NCBI RefSeq assembly: GCF_002953935.1
Contig: NZ_CP026514.1
Coordinates: 3,224,001-3,288,000 of the forward strand
DNA: 64,000 nucleotides
Direction: 5' to 3'
DNA from: Arthrobacter sp. PGP41
GTDB lineage: Bacteria > Actinomycetota > Actinomycetes > Actinomycetales > Micrococcaceae
Shown: positions 1 to 8,610 of the stretch, in pieces
Position numbering within the stretch: the stretch's first letter is position 1
Layout: the number at the start of each line of letters is the position of its first letter
Translations under genes and position numbers: made by a program
Notes under the pieces: generated by a model
What the model was told of the DNA's origin: nothing
Databases searched by the model: none
The model's input: only the letters and a program-made list of their open reading frames with translations

Positions 1-761
1 GGCGCCTTGCCGCCAAGCTCCAGGTGGGCACGCTTGAGGCCCTTGGCGGCACCGGAGGCCACAGCGATGCCGGCACGGACGGAGCCGGTGATGGACACGA
101 GGCCGGGCACCTTGTGGTCAATCATCAGGGCACCGGTCTCACCGGTGCCGAGCACAACGTTCAGGACGCCGGCGGGCAGGATGTCCCCTGCGAGGCGGGC
201 CAGCACCAGCGTGGATTCGGGGGTGGTGTCCGAGGGCTTGAGGACCACGGTGTTGCCGGCGGCGAGCGCCGGGCCGATCTTCCAGATGGCCATCAGGAAG
301 GGGTAGTTCCAGGGCGCAACCTGGGCCACGACGCCAATGGGTTCGCGGCGGACATAGGAGGTGTGCCCCTCGAAGTATTCGCCGGCGGACTTGCCTTCAA
401 GGATGCGGGCTGCGCCGGCAAAGAAACGGAGCTGGTCGGCGCCGGCCGCCACTTCCTCGGAGGCGATCAAGGAGCGCACCTGGCCGGTATTGCGGTGCTG
501 GGCCTCCACGAGCTCCTCGCTGTTGGCCTCGACGGCGTCGGCGAGCTTGAGGAGCATGAGCTGGCGCTGCCCGGGGGTGACGTGCTTCCAGGTCCTGAAG
601 GCGTCCTTGGCTGCGGTCATCGCGGCGTCCACATCGGCCTGCACGGAGACGGGCGACTGCGCCACCACTTCCCCGTTGGTTGGGTTCACGATATCCAGCA
701 GGGTGGTGCCGGCAGGGGTGACGAACTTCCCGTTGATGAAGTTCTGCAGGGTCTGGACCAC
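1..761 (-). CDS. NAD-dependent aldehyde dehydrogenase, N-terminal part (gamma-aminobutyraldehyde dehydrogenase-like)
   Basis: The window edge cuts the 3' end, so only about 253 N-terminal residues are visible. They show the aldehyde dehydrogenase pattern: an N-terminal NFINGKFV strand, the PWNYP motif with the oxyanion-hole Asn near residue 150, the GNTVVLKPSD cofactor segment, the GETG loop, and ELGGKA at the very edge, whose Glu is the general base. The catalytic Cys lies outside the window. The GTG start at 761 has an AAAGAGG ribosome site nine bases upstream. The best subfamily guess, from the opening strand and general resemblance, is an amine-degradation aldehyde dehydrogenase (gamma-aminobutyraldehyde or betaine aldehyde type). 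It is divergent from a PucR regulator, which may control it. Confidence 0.85.
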   Translation of the reverse strand, partial: MVQTLQNFINGKFVTPAGTTLLDIVNPTNGEVVAQSPVSVQADVDAAMTAAKDAFRTWKHVTPGQRQLMLLKLADAVEANSEELVEAQHRNTGQVRSLIASEEVAAGADQLRFFAGAARILEGKSAGEYFEGHTSYVRREPIGVVAQVAPWNYPFLMAIWKIGPALAAGNTVVLKPSDTTPESTLVLARLAGDILPAGVLNVVLGTGETGALMIDHKVPGLVSITGSVRAGIAVASGAAKGLKRAHLELGGKA

Positions 762-917
762 GGTGTGCAACCTCTTTCGTAGGGGCCACCCGCGCCCGGG
801 CGGAGTTCGGAGCGGATGGATGGAACTGCCTTGAGCCTATGCCAGCCCCCTTGCGCAGTGAATAGCCACCTGCACACCCTTCAGGGAACTGTTTAGTGCG
901 GTTGCCCAGCGCCCGTT

Positions 918-929
918 TATCCTTGACCC
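918..929 (+). promoter_or_regulatory. Putative leaderless promoter of the PucR gene
   Basis: A -10-like TATCCT at 918-923 is followed by exactly six bases and then the ATG at 930. There is no Shine-Dalgarno sequence, so the transcript may begin at the start codon. The -35 element is not clear. Confidence 0.45.
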
Positions 930-2366
930 ATGGCCATTTCCCTTGCCGCCCTGCTGGGCGTGAACTCCCTGAAGCTGTCCAAGGCCGGGGTGGCCGAGAC
1001 CACCTGGCATCAGGACATCAACTGGGTGGCAGTCACGGAGTTGGAGGATCCGCACCGGTTCCTCAACGGCGGGGAACTGATCCTCACCACAGGCCTGCGC
1101 CTGCGGTCCGCGCCGGAGCAGCGGCGCTTTGTCCGGCAGGTGCAGCGCGCCGGTGCCGTGGGCATCGGCTTCGGCGTGGGCCTCTCGCACGAGACGGTCC
1201 CCCAGGCCCTGCTGGCGGAGGCGAACCGGTGGGGCCTGCCGGTGGTGGAGGTTCCCTACGAGACGCCGTTCATTGCCATCGGCAAGCTGGTGGCCGATGC
1301 CCAGTCCGCGGACCACTACGCCAAACTCGAGCGGCTGATCGCCGGGCACCAGGTGCTGGCCCGGGCCCTGCTGACCGGTGGCGGGCTCGCCGAACTCCTC
1401 AAGCACCTGGGCAGCATGCTGCGCACCGATGTTGCCCTCACCCAGTTCACGGCCCAGCTCTACAACAGCGGCGCCGATTCCCCGTCCGCGGACACCTGGT
1501 CTTCCTACCCCGTCCCCACGGGCCGGCGGGATGCCTGCACCCTCTGGGTCCGGCAGCCCTTCGAGGACTCGGGCATCATCGGGTACGCCCAGAGCCTGAT
1601 CAGCGTGGAGCTGAACAACATGGTCAAGCAGCGCCAGGCCCAGCGCGCCCTCTGCGGCCAGGTCCTGGAAGACGTGATCCACGGGGCGTTGGAAACCAGC
1701 GAGGCCCAGCGCCGCCTGGCCGGAGTGGGCGTCAACAGCACCCGGAAGAACGTGGTGCTGCTGGCCGTGTCGGCCGCCCACAACAAGGCCCTGGTGAGTA
1801 CCTCGGTGCCACGCGAACTGGAAAAGGCGGTGGCCGCCGTCGTGGGCAAGGACCTGGTGCTGGTCATTAATGACGACGGCGGCGGCGCACCTGCCCTTGC
1901 CCGGAAGCTGAGCGACCACCTGGCAGAGGCCGGCATCCACGCCACGATCGGGATCGGCGGCGCGTACACCAAGCCGAACGGCCTGCGCTGGAGCTACTTT
2001 GAGGCCCGTGACGCGGCAAGCCACGGCCTGCCCGTCAATGAGCCGGAGCGCCTCAGCCTGACATCGCTGCTCCTGGCCAGCGAGGACGTGCCGCTGGCGG
2101 ACATGGCCAACGAATCCCTGGACCCGCTGCGAACCTTTGACGCCGCCCACGGCTCGGAACTGATGGCCACGCTGGAGAGCTACCTCAACAACAACGGCTC
2201 TGTGGCCGCCGTCGCCGAGCAGCTCACCCTGCACCGGAACACGGTCCGGTACCGGCTGGCACAGATTACCGAACTGACCGGGTACGACCCCGCCGTCACC
2301 GCGGACCGCGTGCAGCTCTGGCTGGCGCTGGCCGTGGCCCGGCTGTCCGCGCGGCAGGGGAAGTAA
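930..2366 (+). CDS. PucR family transcriptional regulator
   Basis: This 478-residue protein has the PucR layout. Residues 1 to about 120 form the purine-catabolism-type N-terminal domain (GGELILTTGLRLR, then a VGIGFGVGLSHETVP stretch). A GGDEF-like central domain follows. The C-terminus is an HTH_30 helix-turn-helix with the family signature LTLHRNTVRYRLAQI near residue 440. Such proteins usually activate catabolic genes in response to a metabolite. It is transcribed divergently from the aldehyde dehydrogenase gene across a 168-bp gap, so that gene is the obvious candidate target (inference). The stop codon lies four bases before a 63-bp palindrome. Confidence 0.9.
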   Translation: MAISLAALLGVNSLKLSKAGVAETTWHQDINWVAVTELEDPHRFLNGGELILTTGLRLRSAPEQRRFVRQVQRAGAVGIGFGVGLSHETVPQALLAEANRWGLPVVEVPYETPFIAIGKLVADAQSADHYAKLERLIAGHQVLARALLTGGGLAELLKHLGSMLRTDVALTQFTAQLYNSGADSPSADTWSSYPVPTGRRDACTLWVRQPFEDSGIIGYAQSLISVELNNMVKQRQAQRALCGQVLEDVIHGALETSEAQRRLAGVGVNSTRKNVVLLAVSAAHNKALVSTSVPRELEKAVAAVVGKDLVLVINDDGGGAPALARKLSDHLAEAGIHATIGIGGAYTKPNGLRWSYFEARDAASHGLPVNEPERLSLTSLLLASEDVPLADMANESLDPLRTFDAAHGSELMATLESYLNNNGSVAAVAEQLTLHRNTVRYRLAQITELTGYDPAVTADRVQLWLALAVARLSARQGK

Positions 2367-2369
2367 CGC

Positions 2370-2432
2370 CAACGCGGGGTCACTTCCCGCCCCATAATTG
2401 CCCCTTATTGGGCGTGAAGTGACCCCGCGTTG
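2370..2432. repeat. Family A palindromic element, copy 1
   Basis: The 28-base left arm at 2370-2397 pairs with the right arm at 2405-2432 with two mismatches around a 7-base loop. The arm core is GGGGTCACTTCC. The element lies between two convergent genes. It has no T-tract, and a second copy with nearly identical arms and the same loop length sits at 10770-10832, so it is a dispersed element rather than only a local terminator. Confidence 0.85.
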
Positions 2433-2445
2433 CCCTGACTTGCCG

Positions 2446-4032
2446 CTACCCCACCCCGCGGCGCAGCAGGTTCCGGGACTTCTTGCGGGCTTTCCGGTAC
2501 TTGGCCTCGGAACTTCTGATCAGCTCGTCCTCCCGCGCCTCCAGGGCAGCATAGGCCGCCGCGGCCGCCGTCGGTTCCTGGCGTGAGCCCACCGTGGCCA
2601 GCAGGTCCCGGGCGATCACTGCGTCGTGGAAATTGCCCAGGATCTTTTGCTGCCGGTGCGCGGCCTTGGCCACTTTGGGCCCACGTTTGCCAAAGACCTG
2701 GGCGGCAGATTCCGCCACGTGCCGCAGCCGCTTGGCATCCTTGCGCACCTGATGGAGGGCGGTCTCGTGGTCGGTTCCGTGCCGGGACCGCGCCGCGGCC
2801 TTGTGCGAGCGCCGCAGCCGCCTGGCGGCCTTGGCCACGGCTTTCGCGGCAACCCGGCGCCCCGGCGCCACGGGGTCCGGACGGACCGGCGGTTTGTCCC
2901 GGAACGCCTCCAGGTCATCCAGGAGCCGGAAGTAGCGGTCCGAGCGCAGCGCCTCCTGCAACTGCCGGTAACCGTCGTCATACGCGCCGCCCACTTTGCG
3001 CTCCACCTTGGCCTTGACGTCGTCCACGCCTTCCCCCGGCGGAAGGTCGTCGAGGTGCCCGCGGAGCCTGTCCAGCAGGACCTCGGCATCCCGCGGCGCG
3101 CCGAGCAGCTGGCCCAGCCATTTCAGTTCGTCGCGCAGCCGGCGAACCGGGGCGGGCACATACAGTTTCCGGTAGGCGGCGAGCACCGAGCGGACCCGGC
3201 GGAGCGCGGAGCGCATGTCGTGCACCGATTCGGGCTCCTCCAGCCTGACTCCCGGGTCCTGGGCCAGGATCTCCGCGATCTGCCCGCTGAGGTAGGCAGT
3301 GACGACGGCGGCTGCCGGGGCCTTCTTGCCGGCAGCCAGGCCAGGGGTGCTTCCGTTCCGGGACGGGCCAGCGTCGGGGAGCGCTCCGGCGGCACCGCCC
3401 AGCGCCCGGGCAAGCTTCGAGGCGTGGCCGGCAGGACGGGCTCCGGCCTTGGCCAGAAGTTCCTCCGCGGGGCCGAAGAGGCCGGGATCGCCGTGGACGA
3501 GTTCCAGTTCCCATTCACGCCAGTGCTGTTTCTCCCCGCCCCCCGACGCTCCTGATTTGTGTCCGGGGTGCAGGCGCTCGGCCGTCACCCGGTCATCGGC
3601 GAGGTCTGCCAAGTGCACGCCGTCCTCGCCGTACAGGGCGTGCGTGGTGCGGCTGGTTTCCAGCCGCACCACCGGCGCCACTTCAGCCCCCCGGAGGTAT
3701 GCCTGCAGGTAGGCCAAGAGGCCGTCAGGCACAACATCGGGCTGCCCCAGCGGGGCGTGCAGCTCCCGCCGCTGCCGGGGTTCCGCCCCGGAAGCAGCGC
3801 CGTCCAGCGGCGGCAGCTTCAGGTGCCAGCCGGCATCGGTTCCGCCAGTGCGGCGGCGAAGGGTGATCCGGTGGGACGCCAGCGTGTAGCGCTTCGTGTC
3901 GAAGTAGACGGCCTCGAGCACCTCAGTATGGGGAAGACCCGCCCTGGTGACCCCGGGCAGCCCCTCCAGCGGAGGCACTGCGGCGTCCTCGCCGACGTCG
4001 TACTTCTTTTCAATCTCCGTTTGTTGGCTCAC
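2446..4032 (-). CDS. CYTH and CHAD domain-containing protein
   Basis: This 528-residue protein has an N-terminal CYTH domain (residues 1 to about 200) and a C-terminal CHAD domain (about 225 to 520). The CYTH signature ExExK is present as EIEKK at residues 6-10, followed by basic and acidic strands such as HRITLRRRTGG. The CHAD part is rich in His, Arg and Lys, with repeated helical motifs such as VHDMRSALRRVRS and LHQVRKDAKRLRH. CYTH enzymes act on triphosphates or polyphosphate, and CHAD domains bind polyphosphate, so a polyphosphate-associated role is likely but unproven. I chose the GTG at 4032; a TTG one codon earlier is less likely. Confidence 0.9.
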   Translation of the reverse strand: MSQQTEIEKKYDVGEDAAVPPLEGLPGVTRAGLPHTEVLEAVYFDTKRYTLASHRITLRRRTGGTDAGWHLKLPPLDGAASGAEPRQRRELHAPLGQPDVVPDGLLAYLQAYLRGAEVAPVVRLETSRTTHALYGEDGVHLADLADDRVTAERLHPGHKSGASGGGEKQHWREWELELVHGDPGLFGPAEELLAKAGARPAGHASKLARALGGAAGALPDAGPSRNGSTPGLAAGKKAPAAAVVTAYLSGQIAEILAQDPGVRLEEPESVHDMRSALRRVRSVLAAYRKLYVPAPVRRLRDELKWLGQLLGAPRDAEVLLDRLRGHLDDLPPGEGVDDVKAKVERKVGGAYDDGYRQLQEALRSDRYFRLLDDLEAFRDKPPVRPDPVAPGRRVAAKAVAKAARRLRRSHKAAARSRHGTDHETALHQVRKDAKRLRHVAESAAQVFGKRGPKVAKAAHRQQKILGNFHDAVIARDLLATVGSRQEPTAAAAAYAALEAREDELIRSSEAKYRKARKKSRNLLRRGVG

Positions 4033-4162
4033 CAAAACAGGCCGTCCTTCCGCGTCGTTGCGGCGGATCCGGGCCTGGCTGGCCCGGCGTGCCGTAACCG
4101 GATTCTATGGCGCGAAGGTTAACGGGCGGGAGAGGTTCCCCACAAGACTGCAGACATCAAAC

Positions 4163-4184
4163 GTCTAACCTTTAGACTGGCAAG
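4163..4184 (+). promoter_or_regulatory. Putative promoter with overlapping operator for the MFS-GntR pair
   Basis: GTCTAACCTTTAGAC at 4163-4177 is a perfect 6-bp inverted repeat with a 3-base spacer. Its right arm overlaps a -10-like TAGACT at 4173-4178, which lies six bases before the ATG at 4185. A repressor bound here would block the promoter. The GntR protein encoded downstream is the natural candidate (inference). Confidence 0.5.
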
Positions 4185-5462
4185 ATGCCCGAGTCGCATC
4201 CTCCCGCCGCCAACGCGCCCGCTGCCGCCGTTCCAGCAACCCCGGCCGTCCCGGCCGCCGCTTTGCCCGGGAGGGGCACCCGCCCTCGGTCCGCCGTCGT
4301 TTTCGGCGTGGTTGCACTGGTGCTGATCGGGCTGAACCTCCGCGCGGGCATCACCGGAGCATCCGCGTTGCTGCATGACCTCCAGGCGGTCCTCGGGTAT
4401 GGCGCGCTGGTGGCCGCCGTCATCCCGTCCATTCCCACTCTGTGTTTTGCACTGGCGGGTGCGGGGACATCCTGGCTGACCGGGCGCCTTGGCGTGGAAA
4501 AGGCGATCCTGCTGGCCCTGGCCATGCTGGCCGGAGGCCTCCTGCTGCGCGGCATTCCAGCCACGGGCATGCTCGTGGCCGGGAGCGTCCTGGGCATGTC
4601 CGGCCTGGCCGTCTGCAACGTGGCCATGCCCTCCTTCATCCGGGAACACTTCGCGCACCGCACGTCGCTCATGACCGCCGTCTATACGGTGACCATGACC
4701 ACGGGTGCCACCGTGACCGCCGCCGCCGTGGTTCCGCTGGCCCACGCACTGGGTTCGCCGTCGGCGGCCGTCGGTGCCATTGGCATCACCGCCATCGCGG
4801 CCCTCCTAGGCTTCCTGCCCGTGGCACTGCACGCCCACCGCAACAGTCCGCGGAAGCCAGCCGCCCGCGTCTCCCCGTGGCCGCTGCTGCGGACCCGCAA
4901 AGGGCTGCTCCTCACAGTAATCTTCACGCTGCAGGCCCTGCTCGCCTATGCGCTGTTGAGCTGGTTCCCCTACATGCTGACCACCATGGGCATGAGCGCC
5001 TCGGACAGCGGGCTGATGTTCGGGCTGATGCAGTTGGTCTCCGTGCCGGCCGGCATGGTGCTGATCGCGATCGGCTCCAGGCCCCGGATGCTGCGGCCGG
5101 CGTTCTACCTGGTCAGTGTCACCATGGTGGCGGGCCTGGTGCTGCTGCTGGTCCTCCCGGTGGGGCTGGCCGCCGTCCCAGCCGCCCTACTGGGGTTCGG
5201 CCTCGGGATTTTCCCGCTGGTGATGGTGATGATCAGCCGCAGCGGGGCGAGCACCGCCGAAACAACCGCACTGTCCACGCTTGCCCAGTCCACGGGCTAC
5301 CTCCTGGCCACGGCCGGGCCGTTCGGGATGGGACTGCTGCACAGCGCCACCGGTGGCTGGACCCTGCCCCTCCTGCTCCTGCTTGGCCTGGCGCTAGCCC
5401 AGATCGTGGTGGCCCACCTGATCACCGGCAGTGCCATGACCAACGCCATCGGAAGGAAGTAG
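4185..5462 (+). CDS. MFS transporter, CynX/NimT-like
   Basis: This 425-residue, roughly 12-helix membrane protein has the CynX-type opening LIGLNLRAGITGASALL after an Ala/Pro-rich cytoplasmic N-terminus of about 38 residues. Long hydrophobic segments and a central basic loop near residue 220 (ARVSPWPLLRTRKG) match the major facilitator fold. Family members move small organic anions such as cyanate or 2-nitroimidazole-type compounds, but the substrate here cannot be read from sequence. The GntR gene starts six bases after the stop, so the two are almost certainly cotranscribed. The start is supported by a leaderless-style -10. Confidence 0.88.
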   Translation: MPESHPPAANAPAAAVPATPAVPAAALPGRGTRPRSAVVFGVVALVLIGLNLRAGITGASALLHDLQAVLGYGALVAAVIPSIPTLCFALAGAGTSWLTGRLGVEKAILLALAMLAGGLLLRGIPATGMLVAGSVLGMSGLAVCNVAMPSFIREHFAHRTSLMTAVYTVTMTTGATVTAAAVVPLAHALGSPSAAVGAIGITAIAALLGFLPVALHAHRNSPRKPAARVSPWPLLRTRKGLLLTVIFTLQALLAYALLSWFPYMLTTMGMSASDSGLMFGLMQLVSVPAGMVLIAIGSRPRMLRPAFYLVSVTMVAGLVLLLVLPVGLAAVPAALLGFGLGIFPLVMVMISRSGASTAETTALSTLAQSTGYLLATAGPFGMGLLHSATGGWTLPLLLLLGLALAQIVVAHLITGSAMTNAIGRK

Positions 5463-5468
5463 CACGCC

Positions 5469-6149
5469 ATGGCCCTGAGCCCTTCCGCCCGCCCGCCGCT
5501 CGTTGACGAAGTCACCGCCAAGCTGCGCGCCATGGTCCACTCCGGCGAATGGGCCTTGCACCAGCGCATCCCGTCCGAAACCGAGCTGATGGCCGGACTC
5601 GGGGTCTCGCGCGGCACCCTCCGCGAGGCCGTTAAGGCCCTTGCCCACAGCGGAATGCTGGAGGTCCGCCGTGGCGACGGCACCTACGTCCGGGCCACCA
5701 GCGAAATTTCCGGCGCGGCGCGCCGGCTGTACCAGGACCACACCGAGGAGCACATCCTGGAAGTCAGGCTGGGCCTGGATACCCAGGCGGCCCGGCTGGC
5801 GGCGAGGAATGCCACGGCCGACGACGTCACGGCCCTGCGCGCCCTGCTCGCCACCCGGGACCAGGCCTGGGGGGCCGGCGACTACGAAGCCTGGGCGCGC
5901 GCCGACTGGGGTTTCCATGAACGGGTAGCCCAGGCCACCGGCAACCCCCTGCTGCACGAGCTGTACATCAGCTTTGGCGCCGCCTTCCACCAGGACCTCC
6001 TGAAGCAGCAGGGCCGGCCCGGTTTCGACGGGCGTCCGCATGAGGGGCACGGCCTGCTGGTTGATGCCATTGAACTCCGCGACGGGGACGCCGCCGTGGC
6101 CACCGTGAACCGGAACCTGAATTCCTGCGCCGAATGGCTCGCAGGCTAG
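5469..6149 (+). CDS. GntR family regulator, FadR/FCD subfamily
   Basis: This 226-residue protein has an N-terminal winged helix-turn-helix (residues about 10-75, with IPSETELMAGLGVSRGTL and the wing RRGDGTYV) and a C-terminal all-helical FCD ligand-binding domain. A GGAAGG ribosome site lies in the tail of the preceding MFS gene, six bases separate the two coding regions, and the pair reads as a transporter with its own regulator. The palindrome overlapping the operon promoter at 4163-4177 is the probable binding site. The effector is unknown. Confidence 0.9.
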   Translation: MALSPSARPPLVDEVTAKLRAMVHSGEWALHQRIPSETELMAGLGVSRGTLREAVKALAHSGMLEVRRGDGTYVRATSEISGAARRLYQDHTEEHILEVRLGLDTQAARLAARNATADDVTALRALLATRDQAWGAGDYEAWARADWGFHERVAQATGNPLLHELYISFGAAFHQDLLKQQGRPGFDGRPHEGHGLLVDAIELRDGDAAVATVNRNLNSCAEWLAG

Positions 6150-6184
6150 CCCAGCGGGGTTTCACCCCGGCCCAATCCGTCAGT

Positions 6185-6214
6185 AGGCTTACTATCTGAG
6201 AAGGTAGTAAGCCT
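6185..6214. promoter_or_regulatory. Inverted repeat between the GntR and AI-2E permease genes
   Basis: AGGCTTACTA at 6185-6194 and TAGTAAGCCT at 6205-6214 are perfect 10-bp arms around a 10-base loop. It could be a terminator for the upstream operon or an operator for the permease gene 48 bases downstream. There is no T-tract, so I cannot decide. Confidence 0.5.
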
Positions 6215-6262
6215 GTCCGGCATTCCGGCGCGGCAGGCACCCGCCGACGATGAGGAGTTCCC

Positions 6263-7513
6263 ATGGCGCGTTCATCACGCCTCACCGAGCACGACGTGAG
6301 CCACGAGCCCCCGCAGGAGGCCACGGCGCAATCACCGGCTGCCGCCGCCGCTGCCGCGCTGGGGGAGCCCGGTGGCGAGGGCCAGCGCCCCCCTGCTGCC
6401 CGGAAGCCCAAGGAACCCAAGTCCCCCTCCGAGCTCTGGGGTGACGGCCTGGGCAGGGTGGGCATCCGCGCCGCCCAGGTCCTGTTAATCCTCACCGTGG
6501 CGGTTGTGTCTGTCTACGCGCTGATGCAGATCAAGCTTTTGGTCATTCCAGTCCTGATAGCGCTGATCCTGGCCGCGGCCATCGGCCCGTTCGTCAACAT
6601 GCTCCGGCGCCGGGGAATGCGCGGAGGACTGGCCACAGGCATCGCCTTCATCGGTCTTTTGCTGGTGCTGGGCGGCGTGTCCACCGTCATCTACTTCTCC
6701 GTGCGCAACCAGTGGGGCGAGCTCGCGCAGCAGGCCTCCTCCGGGCTGGATGAGCTGGAGAAGTTCCTGTTGACCGGCCCCATCCCTCTTGAACAGGAGC
6801 AGCTGGACCAGGCCCGGCAGGGCATCGTTGACTTCGCGGCCAGCAGCCAGGTCCGCTCCGGCGCCATCACCGGATTGTCCGTGGTCACCGAGTTCATCGC
6901 CGGAGCCGGCCTGATGATCGTCATCCTGTTCTTCTTCCTGAAGGACGGCGCCAAGATCTGGAACTTCTTCCTCCGCCCGTTCAGCGGAGCCCGTGAAGCC
7001 AAGCTGCGCCGCGTTGGCCGCCGCACCCTTGAAGTGCTGGGCGGCTATGTCCGCGGTACCGCGATCGTCGCCCTGGTGGACACTGTGGCCATCGGCGCGG
7101 CACTGCTGATCCTGCAGGTGCCCCTGGCCATCCCGCTGGCCATCATCGTCTTCATCGGCGCCTTCGTCCCGCTGGTGGGTGCAACGGTGGCCGGGATCCT
7201 TGCCGCCCTGGTGGCGCTGGTGGCAAACGGGCCGGTGGTCGCCCTGATCGTGGTGGCCGTGGTCATTGCCGTCAACCAGCTCGAGGGCGACCTCCTGCAG
7301 CCCATCGTCATGGGCAAGTCCCTGCAGCTCCACGCACTGGTGATCCTGATGGCGTTGACGGCCGGAACCATCCTCGCCGGCATTGTGGGTGCGGTGCTGT
7401 CCGTGCCGCTTGCCGCCGTTGCCTGGGCCATCGTCCAGGTATGGACGGCCGAGGACCCGAACCTGGAGGACATGAACCCGAACCTGCCGCCGGCGGGCAC
7501 CAAACCGATCTAG
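6263..7513 (+). CDS. AI-2E family transporter (TqsA/PerM-type permease)
   Basis: This 416-residue membrane protein has a charged, Ala/Pro-rich N-terminal tail of about 70 residues. Hydrophobic segments then follow in the order typical of the PF01594 family, with the long soluble insert in the middle and C-terminal signatures such as GAFVPLVGATVAGILAALVAL and NQLEGDLLQPIVMGKSL. Members have been linked to signal export, sodium/proton exchange or unknown roles, so the name is not proof of autoinducer transport. A GAGGAG ribosome site precedes the ATG. It stands alone and is convergent with the next gene across a perfect hairpin. Confidence 0.9.
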   Translation: MARSSRLTEHDVSHEPPQEATAQSPAAAAAAALGEPGGEGQRPPAARKPKEPKSPSELWGDGLGRVGIRAAQVLLILTVAVVSVYALMQIKLLVIPVLIALILAAAIGPFVNMLRRRGMRGGLATGIAFIGLLLVLGGVSTVIYFSVRNQWGELAQQASSGLDELEKFLLTGPIPLEQEQLDQARQGIVDFAASSQVRSGAITGLSVVTEFIAGAGLMIVILFFFLKDGAKIWNFFLRPFSGAREAKLRRVGRRTLEVLGGYVRGTAIVALVDTVAIGAALLILQVPLAIPLAIIVFIGAFVPLVGATVAGILAALVALVANGPVVALIVVAVVIAVNQLEGDLLQPIVMGKSLQLHALVILMALTAGTILAGIVGAVLSVPLAAVAWAIVQVWTAEDPNLEDMNPNLPPAGTKPI

Positions 7514-7544
7514 GCCCCGCCTGCAGGGCACCTCCCCAGCCCCG

Positions 7545-7590
7545 CGCACGACGACGGTCCGGCACCTAAGTGCCGGACCGTCGTCGTGCG
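7545..7590. terminator. Perfect 21-bp hairpin, bidirectional terminator candidate
   Basis: The arms at 7545-7565 and 7570-7590 are perfectly complementary over 21 bp with a CTAA loop. It lies between two convergent genes and is followed on the plus strand by a weakly T-rich TTGCTGCCTT. Confidence 0.75.
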
Positions 7591-7624
7591 TTGCTGCCTT
7601 ACCCCGGGGCGGGCACCCGGCTGG

Positions 7625-8161
7625 CTAGGAGCGCAGGCCCGCGAAGACGTTCTTGGGACGCTGCATCTCGCCGTGCTTCGCGCCCAGGATAACCACCAGC
7701 CCGGCCAATGCCGGGATGGCCCACTGCAGCACCTTCAACTGCTGCTGGGCAGCCTTAAGTTCATCAGAGGCATCCGGCCGGGGCTCCGTGGCACCTTCGG
7801 CGCCCTGGTCCGCAAGCTTCTCCACCTTCTTGCCAAGGATGCCGGAGTACAGGGTCACAGCGGCACCCACCACCGTCACCGCCGTCTTGATCACGGTGTC
7901 CCGGCCCACGCCTTCCTGCTTGGCGATTCGTCCCTTGTTTTCCCAGGCGATGGCGAGGTCCGCCACGAGGTGCGAGGCGAAGGCCGCCGTCTGGAACGGC
8001 GCCCACTTCATCCAGCCGGCACTGGAAAGCCTGGTCCGCTCGGAGGGGTCCTTGGCTGCCGCCGCTGCCCCGTTCAGGCCGATGGCACCCATCAGGGATC
8101 CACCGAACCACGCCGCTGCGGTCAGATCGTGAACGGACCGGGCAATGAGATTTCCTGCCAT
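7625..8161 (-). CDS. Conserved membrane protein of unknown function
   Basis: This 178-residue protein has about four hydrophobic segments (near residues 10-30, 60-75, 95-115 and 150-170) separated by charged loops. It ends with a short basic tail (MQRPKNVFAGLRS). The ATG at 8161 is preferred because AGGA lies nine bases upstream; an in-frame ATG at 8170 sits almost on top of that site. I do not recognise a named family. It is convergent with the AI-2E permease and divergent from the next hypothetical gene. Confidence 0.7.
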   Translation of the reverse strand: MAGNLIARSVHDLTAAAWFGGSLMGAIGLNGAAAAAKDPSERTRLSSAGWMKWAPFQTAAFASHLVADLAIAWENKGRIAKQEGVGRDTVIKTAVTVVGAAVTLYSGILGKKVEKLADQGAEGATEPRPDASDELKAAQQQLKVLQWAIPALAGLVVILGAKHGEMQRPKNVFAGLRS

Positions 8162-8316
8162 GATGTGCATTCCTAACGTCGAAAAGGTTGCGGGATGCCG
8201 CTCGTGCGGTCTTCGCTTGCCGTATCCCTGCAGGGTCTTGGCCCGCCCATGGTAAGCACACTTACTAATGTTACGAAAGCCCGTCTTCCCAGAGCAGAAC
8301 GCGTAACATCGTCGCC

Positions 8317-8607
8317 ATGGGAAACACAGGGACTTTGTTTGGCTGGGCTTTTGGGGACCCGGCCCGTGAAGGCGAGAAAGCGTATGTAAAAGGCCTGCAG
8401 AACGAGGCACTCGGGAACGCCCGGGAAACGGCCAAAGCCAAGGGGGTGGCCGTGGTGCCGGACTCGCAGGTGTTCACCGTCCTGAGCGCGGACGACTCCC
8501 TGGTGGAACTGGAGAACGCCCCCGGGAAGCTCGTGGTCCGCTGCACCGTGCATGTCGAGGGGCCCGGAGCCGAAAAGCTGCGGGCCGAAGGACCAATGAA
8601 CGGCTGA
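8317..8607 (+). CDS. Small hypothetical protein
   Basis: This 96-residue soluble protein has the opening MGNTGTLFGWAFGDPAREGEKAY and a likely beta-strand C-terminal half (SLVELENAPGKLVVRCTVHVEG). No signal peptide or membrane segment is visible and I do not recognise a family. A TAACAT lies seven bases before the ATG, in line with leaderless expression. The next gene starts three bases after its stop, so it probably heads an operon with the DUF1206 membrane protein. Confidence 0.65.
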   Translation: MGNTGTLFGWAFGDPAREGEKAYVKGLQNEALGNARETAKAKGVAVVPDSQVFTVLSADDSLVELENAPGKLVVRCTVHVEGPGAEKLRAEGPMNG

Positions 8608-8610
8608 GCC

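Noticed and set aside
837..2372. 511-codon minus-strand open frame across the PucR gene
   Set aside because: The plus-strand frame has the complete PucR domain order; the minus frame has only biased composition.
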